12,737 nt of DNA from Clostridia bacterium. Its GTDB lineage: Bacteria; Bacillota_A; Clostridia; Oscillospirales; CAG-382. The notes below the pieces were generated by a model. That model had not been told where the DNA came from. It saw only the letters and a program-made list of their open reading frames with translations, and made no database searches. Shown here in pieces: positions 1-7,278 of this stretch; within the stretch, counting starts at the first letter, position 1, and every line of letters starts with the position of its first letter. The stretch covers positions 1 to 12,737 of the forward strand of contig JAFWWX010000398.1 in NCBI GenBank assembly GCA_017517985.1, given 5' to 3'. A program made the position numbers and the translations under genes.

Positions 1-113
1 ACAAATTGGTTCATATAGAGCATCAATCCATCTTTATAATCTCTGATAATATCTACGATACCACTTTCATCACCTTCAAGGAAACGGCGGTAGCTACTTG
101 CACCGTTTTCCAT
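1..113 (-). CDS. Sigma-70 family RNA polymerase sigma factor, ECF-like (N-terminal 37 residues only)
   Basis: The gene starts at ATG 113-111 and runs off the window at base 1, so its C-terminus is not visible. The ATG follows an AGGAG site with 6-base spacing. The visible residues begin MENGASSYRRFLEGDESG and continue with a DIIRDYKDGLMLYMNQF segment. This is the pattern of the start of sigma-70 region 2 (a short head, then L-x-x-G-D and an amphipathic helix with Y and L), and I recognise it as typical of a Clostridia sigma-70 family protein. Such factors bind core RNA polymerase and direct it to extracytoplasmic-stress or envelope promoters. A CGTCTA element with a matching -35 lies just upstream and suggests autoregulation. 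The gene follows the 7-TM/PstS-like gene by 117 bases. An anti-sigma gene, if there is one, would lie beyond base 1. I am confident of the family but not of the regulon. Confidence 0.8.
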   Translation of the reverse strand, partial: MENGASSYRRFLEGDESGIVDIIRDYKDGLMLYMNQF

Positions 114-150
114 AACATTCTCCTTTCCGAAAGATTTATCTTCCACTTAT

Positions 151-178
151 TAGACGGATTGATTTGGATTTTCTCTCA
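151..178 (-). promoter_or_regulatory. Candidate ECF-type promoter of the sigma factor gene
   Basis: On the minus strand TGAGAG (178-173) is followed after exactly 16 bases by CGTCTA (156-151). The classical Bacillus ECF promoter is TGAAAC, 16 bases, CGTC, so the -35 matches 4 of 6 and the -10 core matches fully. A-rich sequence lies just upstream of the -35, as in an UP element. Transcription would begin near base 144-146, about 30 bases before the ATG at 113. Its place directly before a sigma gene fits autoregulation, which is common in this class. No expression data support it. Confidence 0.45.
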
Positions 179-241
179 CTTATTTTTGATTTTTAAAACT
201 GTAAGAACAATGGTTACTGCTGTGATGCTTTTATTCTTCAT
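176..241 (-). CDS. Possible 21-aa hydrophobic peptide between the PstS-like gene and the sigma gene
   Basis: ATG 241-239 is preceded by GGGAGG with 8-base spacing, and the frame ends at TGA 178-176. The peptide begins MKNKSITAVTIVLTVL and ends in a short basic tail. Its hydrophobic core is only about 12 residues, short for a membrane span. It overlaps the last 11 bases of the PstS-like gene, so translation could be coupled. The ribosome binding site is as good as those of the real genes, but the stop codon overlaps the candidate -35 of the sigma promoter. The frame may be a leader peptide, the remnant of a longer small protein, or chance. Confidence 0.35.
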   Translation of the reverse strand: MKNKSITAVTIVLTVLKIKNK

Positions 242-1730
242 AGTCAATACCTCCCGGGATACCTACATATCCGGTCTCATCAATGATGTACTGTCCTTCG
301 TCTGATAATATCCAATTAAGGAGCTTGTCTACATTTTCATTGGTTTGTTCTTCGTATGTTACTGCATAAATCGGTGTAACTACCGGATAGGTTCCGTTTT
401 TGATATTCTCTGCAGTAGGAGCAATGCCATCAATGGAAATCATCTTAATATCCGGATTCTTTATAATGCCTTCTACATAGTATCTGAAAGAGAAACCGAT
501 TGAGTTTGTCTTGTTCTTATAGTTTGAAACTCTTTCGATAATTCCTGACATTAAATCATTCTTGAGTTCTGTCGGAGCTTCCATTATAGGTTTATCGCCC
601 ATAAAACGCTCTAACATACTTTGGCTTCCGCTGCCTTCATTTCTCTGGAAAGCAGCAATTTCTTCGTTTTTACCACCGACTTGCTTCCAGTTGGTAATTT
701 CGCCTGAGTAAATCCCCTGAATCTGCTCAGTTGTAAGATTTTCTATCGGATTATCCTTGTGAACAAAGAACACAAAAGCTTCCGTGCCGATAGGTGTGTA
801 TTTGTAAGTGGTATTATTAGTTCCTGCATACGCTATTTGATCTTCTGACGGATAAACACCTATAAAAATATCTGTTTTCTTTTCAGCGAGATTCTGATAA
901 CCCTCCGGTGTATTGTTATATTCAAAGATTCCGTCATGCAGCTCTGTAGTATCGGGATAAACTGCATTTACAAATGCTGAATATACAGGAAATAGTGCAG
1001 CAGCTCCGTCAATTTTCGGGAGATTGTCTGTAAGCTTCAATGTTTTACTGTCATACTTTACTATCTTTGAATCTTCCTCAAATGGTAAATATTCGTGAAC
1101 ATTGATGTTCGGTGATGTGTTTATGGTAATGCTTTTATCGTACTGAACCATTCCGTAGTTAATACCCAAAGCGATAAAGTAAATAGCCGCAGGTATCAGC
1201 CATATAAGAAAGAATTTCTTTCTTTTCTTCAGCCATATCAAAGGCAAGAACAAGGACAAAATAACAAATGCACTAATTCCGGTTAAAACGGGATGTATTC
1301 CTTCAGATGTGAGTATCATTGCACCTACTATTCCGAAATATGCCGTTACCATCAAAGTTGCGATTGTTAATGCGATTTTGACAACCATTACAATAATTTC
1401 TTTATTATCTGCTTTGGGTATATCATTTCGCTTTTTCCAAAGGTAAAAACCAAAAATGCCGTAAAAGAGTATCAGTATAATTCCAAGAGGGATTTCAATA
1501 TTGATAACCTGTCCTGTGTACTGCGTTCCCATATAAATCATGTGAATACCGGGGAATATGCCGAATATTCCGCCCCAGAACAAGCCTTTATGTAAAAAGA
1601 AGGCGGAAATCCAAAAACAAGCAAGCCACACTAAAATCATTGATATAGTTAAAGATGCACCAGTCCATCTCGCGCACATGTAAAAACCGGTAAATAAGGC
1701 TGCTGGTATGTAACCTATAAATTTTCTCAT
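231..1730 (-). CDS. Seven-TM membrane protein with C-terminal PstS-like solute-binding domain
   Basis: This 499-aa protein starts at ATG after AGGAGG with 7-base spacing. Residues 5-194 hold about seven hydrophobic segments (near 5-20, 26-46, 52-68, 79-98, 113-140, 147-167 and 173-194). Residues 235-495 resemble the PstS family of phosphate-binding proteins: an LPKIDGAAALFP loop at 237-248, YSGEITNW at 341-348, and R-N-E-G-S-G-S at 363-369, which matches the R-x-x-G-S-G-T ligand loop. Normal PstS is a secreted lipoprotein of about 280-320 aa, so fusion to a polytopic membrane region is unusual. The usual G-S-T of the first ligand loop is G-A-A here, so the ligand may not be phosphate. No pstC, pstA or pstB lies nearby. 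The position just before a sigma factor gene suggests sensing rather than transport, which is inference. Confidence 0.75.
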   Translation of the reverse strand: MRKFIGYIPAALFTGFYMCARWTGASLTISMILVWLACFWISAFFLHKGLFWGGIFGIFPGIHMIYMGTQYTGQVINIEIPLGIILILFYGIFGFYLWKKRNDIPKADNKEIIVMVVKIALTIATLMVTAYFGIVGAMILTSEGIHPVLTGISAFVILSLFLPLIWLKKRKKFFLIWLIPAAIYFIALGINYGMVQYDKSITINTSPNINVHEYLPFEEDSKIVKYDSKTLKLTDNLPKIDGAAALFPVYSAFVNAVYPDTTELHDGIFEYNNTPEGYQNLAEKKTDIFIGVYPSEDQIAYAGTNNTTYKYTPIGTEAFVFFVHKDNPIENLTTEQIQGIYSGEITNWKQVGGKNEEIAAFQRNEGSGSQSMLERFMGDKPIMEAPTELKNDLMSGIIERVSNYKNKTNSIGFSFRYYVEGIIKNPDIKMISIDGIAPTAENIKNGTYPVVTPIYAVTYEEQTNENVDKLLNWILSDEGQYIIDETGYVGIPGGIDYEE

Positions 1731-1742
1731 TTGCTTTCCTCC

Positions 1743-2300
1743 TTAAACATTCTCTTTTTCTGATAAATAACTTTCTTCTAATTCCTTTGCAATTTCAAAA
1801 TAGTCCTTATGGACGAAAAATCTGACGATTTCCGCAGCGTATCCGATTTTACTGGTTATACCAGCACCAAGAACATTGTTGGTTGTAAACGGAATACTGT
1901 TTTGTTCCAGTATATCAGATAACATTCCGGCATAGATTGCTTCTTTTTCGCAGAGGTAAACATATTCAGGTTCTTTTTCACGTTCTAAATTGTTTTTCTT
2001 AATATAATTGCAAATTCTATGTTTGTAAATTGCATGAGTAATCAGCGCAAGAAACAGTGCTGTGAACATAATTAAAATTGCAATCAGGATAATTAGTGCT
2101 AAAAATCCATGTCCGTTTCCGAGCATCCCCATACTCATATTGCCGAAAGCACCCATATAAAGCATCAAGGCAATAAATGCTAATACAAATCCAATATAAA
2201 ACGGAATCAGCTTTGTGTGCCTTTTTTGAGCCTTAAAACATAATAGTAACTCAATTATGTATGATACGATAAATAAACCTATTGCAATACCTATGTGCAT
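1743..2300 (-). CDS. Membrane protein with C-terminal DUF2007-like domain
   Basis: This 185-aa protein starts at ATG after AAAGGAG with 8-base spacing. Three hydrophobic segments (about 2-22, 32-52 and 63-92) are followed by a charged linker and a soluble C-terminal domain at 112-180. That domain has the DUF2007 pattern: a short strand, a helix (Y-A-G-M-L-S-D-I-L-E), a strand containing I-P-F-T-T, and a final F-V-H-K-D-Y-F-E-I-A-K-E-L. DUF2007 is described as a putative signal-transducing domain of unknown mechanism. The next gene downstream encodes a second, free copy of a similar fold. The PstS-like gene starts 12 bases after this one ends, so the two are probably co-transcribed. Confidence 0.6.
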   Translation of the reverse strand: MHIGIAIGLFIVSYIIELLLCFKAQKRHTKLIPFYIGFVLAFIALMLYMGAFGNMSMGMLGNGHGFLALIILIAILIMFTALFLALITHAIYKHRICNYIKKNNLEREKEPEYVYLCEKEAIYAGMLSDILEQNSIPFTTNNVLGAGITSKIGYAAEIVRFFVHKDYFEIAKELEESYLSEKENV

Positions 2301-2337
2301 ATAGTCAGCTCCTTTCGTTTTCTTATGTAAATTGATT

Positions 2338-2589
2338 TTATCTAATCAGGCTCAATGCATAATCAAAATCCTTCCTATGAACATAAATCTTATATTCATA
2401 AGAATAGTTTTGATTTATTCCAAAGCTTCCATATCTGCCTCTTTTATTTTCAAATACAGACGGGCTTTGAAGATTAGTTACCTTCGTTGTATAATCAACC
2501 CCATTCGCAGATAAAATATTACGAACATTTGATTGTTGGTTCATGTCCATAGTAATAAGCAATTCTTTTCGATTAAAAATTGTAATCAT
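2338..2589 (-). CDS. Small soluble DUF2007-like protein
   Basis: This 83-aa protein starts at ATG after GGAGG with 7-base spacing. It has no membrane segment. The order of elements is MITIFNRKELLITMD, then a helix with N-V-R-N-I-L-S-A-N-G-V-D-Y, a variable basic loop rich in G, S and R (about 43-63), and a final Y-K-I-Y-V-H-R-K-D-F-D-Y-A. The end closely resembles F-F-V-H-K-D-Y-F-E-I-A in the neighbouring 185-aa protein. I read it as a stand-alone relative of DUF2007. The function is unknown; an interaction or ligand-sensing role is only a guess from the shared fold. Confidence 0.6.
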   Translation of the reverse strand: MITIFNRKELLITMDMNQQSNVRNILSANGVDYTTKVTNLQSPSVFENKRGRYGSFGINQNYSYEYKIYVHRKDFDYALSLIR

Positions 2590-2609
2590 AAATTTGCCTC
2601 CACAACTTT

Positions 2610-2867
2610 TTATTCTTCTTTTAATTCTTTACCGCATTTCGGACAATGTTCAGGAACACTGCCACGAACATTCATAAGAGAATATCCGCAATGTGGGCAA
2701 AGATAGAATATGAACGCTTGTATAGCTGCTATCGCAAACACTATGATTCCGGCAGCCATAAAGCCAACCGTTACTTTTTCATTTTCAAAACCAATGCCGA
2801 TTGCCATAATCAAGATTCCAAGAGCGAAGCCAACCCACATTAAATTTCTGCTTTTTCTGAAATTCAT
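2610..2867 (-). CDS. Two-TM protein with C-terminal zinc ribbon
   Basis: This 85-aa protein has two hydrophobic segments (about 9-27 and 32-56) followed by a zinc-ribbon knuckle pair: C57-P-H-C60-G-Y and C75-P-K-C78-G-K. Four cysteines in two C-x-x-C pairs probably bind structural zinc on one face of the membrane. I chose ATG 2867-2865, preceded by AAAGGA with 8-base spacing. A longer frame beginning at TTG 2894 would lie inside the preceding small gene and lacks a good site. It begins 4 bases after that gene stops, which suggests coupled translation. The function is unknown. Confidence 0.65.
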   Translation of the reverse strand: MNFRKSRNLMWVGFALGILIMAIGIGFENEKVTVGFMAAGIIVFAIAAIQAFIFYLCPHCGYSLMNVRGSVPEHCPKCGKELKEE

Positions 2868-2871
2868 ATCA

Positions 2872-3012
2872 TCAATCCTTTTTTGTATCGTCAATAATAG
2901 CTACTACCAAGCCAACAAGACCGATTGCTAATGTCAACAATTCCATTCCCGAACTGCATAATTGCAATAAAATTGCAAACAACAGTATTGCTAAACCTTT
3001 TATCTTTTTCAT
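2872..3012 (-). CDS. 46-aa hydrophobic small membrane protein
   Basis: ATG 3012-3010 follows AGGAGG with 7-base spacing, and the frame ends at TGA 2874-2872. The product begins MKKIKGLAILLFAILLQL, passes through a C-S-S-G-M-E turn, has a second hydrophobic stretch (T-L-A-I-G-L-V-G-L-V-V-A-I-I) and ends D-D-T-K-K-D. This gives two membrane helices in a hairpin with charged ends. An alternative is a lipoprotein-like peptide with Cys19 as the lipid site, but the second helix argues against that. The strong ribosome site, the membrane-protein pattern and the tight 4-base gap to the zinc-ribbon gene support a real gene. It is too short for many gene finders. Confidence 0.6.
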   Translation of the reverse strand: MKKIKGLAILLFAILLQLCSSGMELLTLAIGLVGLVVAIIDDTKKD

Positions 3013-3028
3013 TTTCACGTCCTCCTTG

Positions 3029-3433
3029 TTATTCTATAAGAGCTGTTACACCCTCAACCGTTACATATTCTTCAATATCTTCCGTTCCTGTGTTCCACAT
3101 TGAAATACCAACCTTAAACCAAGCACCTTTTTCAACATCAATCTTTACAGGCATACCGTGTGTAAGATATGTTGGCTCGTATGCGGTTTTTTCTTTAACC
3201 TTTACAGGAAGTAATACAACCTCTGTATCGCCCAAGTTTTCTCCTGCCCATATTGTGATTGTATCTCCGATGGGGCATATAATTTCATCTGAGTACACAA
3301 AATCTTCTTGACTTCCGGCAGGAACGGTTATACTAATATCAAATGCTGTCTGTCGGTTACTATGCAAATAGATCCCGACAGCAACAGCTATAACTACGAC
3401 TACTGGAATTACTATAATCAGTTTCTTTTTCAT
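3029..3433 (-). CDS. Membrane-anchored extracytoplasmic protein, 134 aa
   Basis: The start chosen is ATG 3433-3431, preceded by AGGTGG with 8-base spacing; a GTG four codons upstream overlaps that site. Residues 4-23 form a strongly hydrophobic N-terminal anchor after a K-K-K start, with no lipobox. The remainder (about 30-134) is polar with alternating strand-like segments (T-I-T-I-W-A-G-E, E-V-V-L-L-P-V, A-W-F-K-V-G-I-S-M-W) and is probably a beta-rich domain outside the membrane. I do not recognise the family. It sits between a 3-TM protein gene and the 46-aa peptide gene with gaps of 16-17 bases, consistent with one transcript. Confidence 0.6.
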   Translation of the reverse strand: MKKKLIIVIPVVVVIAVAVGIYLHSNRQTAFDISITVPAGSQEDFVYSDEIICPIGDTITIWAGENLGDTEVVLLPVKVKEKTAYEPTYLTHGMPVKIDVEKGAWFKVGISMWNTGTEDIEEYVTVEGVTALIE

Positions 3434-3450
3434 AAGCTGCACCACCTTTA

Positions 3451-3771
3451 TCAGAAAATCCCTTTATTATATTTGAACTGTGCATAGAGTATAAAAGCTA
3501 TACCTACAATAACAGTTATAAGAGTTATTGCACCGCCTATAAGCACAGCAATATTCATTTTAACAATCATATTCAGAACAGCCGAGAAAATAAGTCCTCC
3601 CGCGATTACAAGAGTTCCAATTCCCATCAGTTTTCCGTATTTCGGTCTTGTTTCTTCTGTAATGCGTCTTCTGTTGTACCAATGTATGCTTGCTATATTT
3701 CCCTTGACATTCTCAATTCCTATAAAAACCATGAGAATGCCAAGAATAAGCATTGGTATATTCACTGCCAT
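3451..3771 (-). CDS. Three-TM membrane protein, DUF3784-like
   Basis: This 106-aa protein starts at ATG after AGAGG with 7-base spacing. Three hydrophobic segments lie near 5-19, 47-70 and 74-97. Between the first and second is a conserved-looking W-Y-N-R-R-R-I-T-E-E segment at about 31-40. A short first helix, a loop with a basic motif and a later helix pair resemble the DUF3784 group of small Bacillota membrane proteins, although I could not test this. It begins 3 bases after the stop of the 329-aa gene, so translation is probably coupled. The function is unknown. Confidence 0.55.
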   Translation of the reverse strand: MAVNIPMLILGILMVFIGIENVKGNIASIHWYNRRRITEETRPKYGKLMGIGTLVIAGGLIFSAVLNMIVKMNIAVLIGGAITLITVIVGIAFILYAQFKYNKGIF

Positions 3772-3774
3772 AAA

Positions 3775-4764
3775 TCAGCCTCTTTTCCTCTTGATTGCAA
3801 AACCTATAATAAATGCTATTACAAATATTGTGGCTGCTCCACCGTATAACCAAGGAGCATAATTCTTTTCAGGTATAGCAGGAACCTCTAACGGATCTTC
3901 AGAAGATTGAATTTCTTCAGGAGCTACTATGTTTTTCTGAATATCCTTCGGAAAAAGTGAATACAATTTCTGCAAATCCTTAGTTTTCATTTCGTAATCT
4001 TTTTGCATCAGTCTGCTCATCATTAAGCCATATCTATCCACTTCGCCAAATCTTGAAACTGCTGCCATAGAAACTAACTGCTCATTTTCATCCAACAATT
4101 CAATATATAGGACTGTTTTGTACGCATCTTCTTTACCCGATTCATACAAAGCACTATTCTTTGCGTTTGCAATCATAATTTCTTTTGCAACCTTTTCAAA
4201 TTCATCTACATCAACTTCATGCAATTCATCCTGATAACGCAAAGTCACCTTTTTTACATTTGAACTTGTCAGTGGTTTTGCAAACAGAAATTCAGCAAAG
4301 CTGATTTGAGTTCCAAGTGTTGCTCGTTCATGTTCTAATCTTGCATATAAGCCGCTATCCAAAGAATCCTGTATTCTTTCCGCAAATTCATCGCCATTTA
4401 TTTTTAGTTTAATTTCTTTATCGTTGTAGCTTTCTATTGCATAAACCCAAACAGAATTGTCACCAAGCCAACCAAAGAGATATTCTTTGTCTTTTTCGGG
4501 GATTGCAGTTTCAAAATAACATTCTTCGTATATTTGAAGCTCATTTATAGGAACTTCGCCTTTAATCTTACGTGTGGGGAGTACCTGAACATCCTGAACT
4601 TTTGGACTTGAAGAATTATCAATCTTGAAATCCTTGAGAGTCCCTATAAAAATCTGAGCTTCATCCTCATATCCTAACGCTTCAGGAATATCTCCTGCAA
4701 AGGCTGTAAAGGTTATTGAGAGCATAATTGTAATTATTCCAACAAAACTTATTATCTTTTTCAT
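3775..4764 (-). CDS. Exported protein with C-terminal membrane anchor, 329 aa
   Basis: The start chosen is ATG 4764-4762, with GAGGTG 7 bases upstream. The frame extends 18 codons further, but that part overlaps the small gene before it and lacks a site. A signal peptide spans residues 1-23 with a likely cleavage after A-F-A. The mature part is a long extracytoplasmic region; it opens with an E-A-L-G-Y-E-D-E-A-Q-I-F-I-G segment and contains L-P-T-R-K-I-K-G near 62-69. A proline-rich linker near 285-303 leads to a single TM segment (about 304-325) and a K-R-K-R tail, giving a signal-anchor layout facing outward. I do not recognise a named domain. It lies 4 bases after the 49-aa peptide gene and 3 bases before the 3-TM gene. 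Confidence 0.65.
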   Translation of the reverse strand: MKKIISFVGIITIMLSITFTAFAGDIPEALGYEDEAQIFIGTLKDFKIDNSSSPKVQDVQVLPTRKIKGEVPINELQIYEECYFETAIPEKDKEYLFGWLGDNSVWVYAIESYNDKEIKLKINGDEFAERIQDSLDSGLYARLEHERATLGTQISFAEFLFAKPLTSSNVKKVTLRYQDELHEVDVDEFEKVAKEIMIANAKNSALYESGKEDAYKTVLYIELLDENEQLVSMAAVSRFGEVDRYGLMMSRLMQKDYEMKTKDLQKLYSLFPKDIQKNIVAPEEIQSSEDPLEVPAIPEKNYAPWLYGGAATIFVIAFIIGFAIKRKRG

Positions 4765-4768
4765 GGCA

Positions 4769-4918
4769 CTACACCTCTTGTTTTTCAAATTCAGCAATCC
4801 ATCCCTTGACCTGATCAATTACTTTTTGATTTTTCTTATCTACTATTTGATATTTATAATATTGCTTTCCAATCACAACACCAATAGCCATACCAAATAA
4901 CATATACGCAACTGCCAT
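4769..4918 (-). CDS. 49-aa small membrane-associated protein
   Basis: ATG 4918-4916 follows GGAAGGAG with about 6-base spacing, and the frame ends at TAG 4771-4769. The product starts MAVAYMLFGMAIGVVIGKQ, a glycine-containing hydrophobic helix, and continues with a charged, probably helical tail rich in K, Q and E that contains a single W-I-A-E-F. This looks like a one-helix membrane peptide with a cytoplasmic tail. It fills what would otherwise be a 175-base gap and ends 4 bases before the start of the 329-aa gene, so it is well placed for coupled translation. The function is unknown. Confidence 0.6.
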   Translation of the reverse strand: MAVAYMLFGMAIGVVIGKQYYKYQIVDKKNQKVIDQVKGWIAEFEKQEV

Positions 4919-4939
4919 ATAAATCTCCTTCCAACATCT

Positions 4940-5902
4940 TTACTCAATAGTAAAATGTACCTCGTAGATTTCTTTGTCGTAATCTCCGGGTGCTCTAAAA
5001 TCGTCAAATTCCTTTTTGAGACGATAGAATCCTGGCTTTAATTCGCCGTAACCATATTCCCAATTTATATTCATTTCGGTAATATCATTCTTTTTAATGC
5101 TATAACCAAGCATATTCCAAACTAAAGGTTCACCCGTTATTGTTTCCACAGGCTGCCACTCATCATTTACTGTTTTTTCGAGAGTGTAAGCTGCACCGTA
5201 TTCAAGTCTGCCAGAGGGATAGCCACCGAACTGCACAATTTTCAATGTCATACCTTTTGGTGTTACATTATCAGCATAGAGAGTGATGCCCCATTTATCC
5301 GTAAGTATGCGGTTATGAAGTATTTTCCCGTTTTCTTCTCCTGCATTGAACTGAGAGCTTAACAGCGGCTCATATACATCATTAAAAGTGATTTCTTCCT
5401 TTTCACTCAAAACTATGATTTCACTGTCAACCGCTGCATTATTTAGATGACCTTTTATGTAATAACAATATTTCAAGCCGTCAAGTGTATCATCATATAA
5501 ATCATACTTCTTGAAGATTACCCATTCACCGTCAATATCGACCTCTTTGGTAATGCTTGTAGCGTGCTGATAGCCTTCAACATCAAAATTTGCCTCTCCT
5601 GCTTTAAGAGGGATTTCATTTTCTGCAACCGTCTTTTTGAGATTTCCGTCCATCGTTCCGCAACGGGGAGTGTTTTCACTGACGAGTCCTGAATCATAAT
5701 ACAAATCTCCGTCAACATTGAACATTCTGACAGGCTTCTTTTCAAGTTGCTCACCGAACTGCCCTTTAACAGTTCCGTTGTTTTCTCCAACGAATATTGC
5801 AGTAGGTCCGTCAGCACCGCCTATTACTCCGATGCTTGCATCGTTACAGGCAGTGAGCAGTAAGCTGCACATTATAAGACTTAATGATATAATTCGTTTC
5901 AT
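4940..5902 (-). CDS. Lipoprotein with GGADGPTAIF segment and C-terminal bacterial Ig-like domain
   Basis: This 320-aa protein starts at ATG after AGGAGG with 8-base spacing. The signal peptide ends in a clear lipobox, L-T-A-C19, so it is predicted to be lipid-anchored on the outer face of the membrane. Just after the lipid cysteine, residues 23-37 read SIGVIGGADGPTAIF, a segment known from the beta subunit of sodium-pumping decarboxylases. The central region is unrecognised. Residues 197-320 match the pattern of the Ig-like domain Big_14 found in Clostridia lipoproteins: I-L-T-D-K-W-G-I-T-L-Y, then N-I-N-W-E-Y-G-Y-G-E-L-K-P-G-F-Y-R and F-R-A-P-G-D-Y-D near the end. It follows citrate synthase by 14 bases. 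Its role is unknown, possibly surface binding or adhesion. Confidence 0.75.
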   Translation of the reverse strand: MKRIISLSLIMCSLLLTACNDASIGVIGGADGPTAIFVGENNGTVKGQFGEQLEKKPVRMFNVDGDLYYDSGLVSENTPRCGTMDGNLKKTVAENEIPLKAGEANFDVEGYQHATSITKEVDIDGEWVIFKKYDLYDDTLDGLKYCYYIKGHLNNAAVDSEIIVLSEKEEITFNDVYEPLLSSQFNAGEENGKILHNRILTDKWGITLYADNVTPKGMTLKIVQFGGYPSGRLEYGAAYTLEKTVNDEWQPVETITGEPLVWNMLGYSIKKNDITEMNINWEYGYGELKPGFYRLKKEFDDFRAPGDYDKEIYEVHFTIE

Positions 5903-5916
5903 AGGCGTGGCCTCCT

Positions 5917-7278
5917 TTATCTGTTTTCAATATCTACATAATCTCTTTTTTCTTTTACATTGATGTATGCCGGGCGGATAATCTTTCCGTTGTTCTGAAT
6001 TTCCTCAATTCTGTGTGCGCTCCAGCCTGCAATTCTTGAAATTGCAAATATCGGTGTATAAAGCTCGTATGGAAGTTCAAGCATCTTATAAATCAATCCG
6101 GAGAAGAAGTCAACATTCGGGCTTACACCTTTATAAATTTTACGCTTGTCTGCTATAATCTGAGGAGCAAGTCTTGCAACAGCTTCATACAAAGCAAAGT
6201 CTTCGTGACAACCTTTTTCCACGGACAAGTCTTCAGCACAGATTTTTAATATATCTGCTCTTGGATCGGATTTTGAATACACAGCATGTCCCATACCATA
6301 GATGAGTCCTGCATTATCAAATGCTTCTTTGTTCAGAAGTTTCATGAGATAGTCTTCAATCTCTGATTCCTTTTGTGTGTTGATGGATTTTTTCATATCA
6401 TCAAACATCTGAACAACCTTGATATTTGCACCACCGTGTCTTGGACCTTTTAATGAACCGAGAGCTGCAGCAATAGCAGAATAAGTGTCTGTTCCCGATG
6501 AAGTCACAACATGAGTTGTAAAGCTTGAGTTATTACCACCGCCGTGTTCTGCATGAAGCACAAGGGCAAGGTCAAGAACCTTTGCTTCAAGATGCGTAAA
6601 CGAACCATCCTTACGCAGAATATGAAGTACATTTTCTGCAGTTGACAAGTGCGGTTTAGGATCACGAATATGAAGGCTCTTATCTAAATGATAATGTCTG
6701 TAACCGTGATAGCCGTACACTGCCAAAAGCGGAAACATTGATATAAGCTGTAAGCTCTGGCGAAGCACATTTTCAACCGATACATCGTCAGGGTTATCGT
6801 CATAAGAATAGAGTGCGAGCACACTTCGGGAAAGGACATTCATCATATCTTTGCTTGGTGCTTTGAGAATCATATCTCTTACGAATGATTTCGGTAAGCT
6901 TCTATAATCTGCAAGAGTTTCCTTGAATTTGTCAAGCTCCGCCTGCGTCGGAAGCTCCGAAAACAGCAGAAGATATATTATTTCTTCAAAGCCGAATCTG
7001 TCTTTATTCAAAAATCCTGACACAAGGTTTCTGACATTGTATCCACGGAAATACAGTTCACCCTCGCAAGGAAGGTCTTCGCCGTTTGGTCCTTTTTCCT
7101 TTGCCTTGATTTGAGATATTTCGGTAAGACCGGTTACAACGCCGTTACCGTCCAAATCACGAAGTCCGCGCTTTACATTATGTGCCGGATACATTTCCGG
7201 TGTTATATGGTTATTGCCGCAGGACAAACCTGCAAGCTCTTTTATATATGGTGTAATTTCTGAATATGATTTGCTCAA
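5917..7278 (-). CDS. Citrate synthase
   Basis: Citrate synthase condenses acetyl-CoA with oxaloacetate to give citrate and CoA in the cytoplasm. The 453-aa length fits the family. The conserved active-site segments are present in order: H-A-E-H-G-G-G at 242-248, G-P-R-H-G-G-A-N at 278-285 with H281, G-M-G-H-A-V-Y at 328-334 with H331, D-P-R at 338-340, and S-P-N-V-D-F-F-S-G at 386-394 with D390. The catalytic His, His and Asp are therefore intact. I chose a TTG start at 7278-7276 because AGGAGG lies 8 bases before it; a TTG 13 codons upstream overlaps the previous gene's stop, and the next in-frame ATG (residue 29) would trim the N-terminus. No aconitase or isocitrate dehydrogenase gene is adjacent. 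Its setting in a run of membrane-protein genes is unusual. In anaerobes the enzyme often serves glutamate synthesis. Confidence 0.95.
   Translation of the reverse strand: MSKSYSEITPYIKELAGLSCGNNHITPEMYPAHNVKRGLRDLDGNGVVTGLTEISQIKAKEKGPNGEDLPCEGELYFRGYNVRNLVSGFLNKDRFGFEEIIYLLLFSELPTQAELDKFKETLADYRSLPKSFVRDMILKAPSKDMMNVLSRSVLALYSYDDNPDDVSVENVLRQSLQLISMFPLLAVYGYHGYRHYHLDKSLHIRDPKPHLSTAENVLHILRKDGSFTHLEAKVLDLALVLHAEHGGGNNSSFTTHVVTSSGTDTYSAIAAALGSLKGPRHGGANIKVVQMFDDMKKSINTQKESEIEDYLMKLLNKEAFDNAGLIYGMGHAVYSKSDPRADILKICAEDLSVEKGCHEDFALYEAVARLAPQIIADKRKIYKGVSPNVDFFSGLIYKMLELPYELYTPIFAISRIAGWSAHRIEEIQNNGKIIRPAYINVKEKRDYVDIENR

Noticed and set aside
113..241. Read-through of the TGA ending the 21-residue frame to give a longer small protein
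   Set aside because: There is no sign of a recoding structure, and the downstream frame runs into the sigma gene out of frame.
2925..3311. Plus-strand frame of 128 codons
   Set aside because: It lies opposite the 134-aa and 46-aa genes, both with strong ribosome sites, and shows no recognisable motif.
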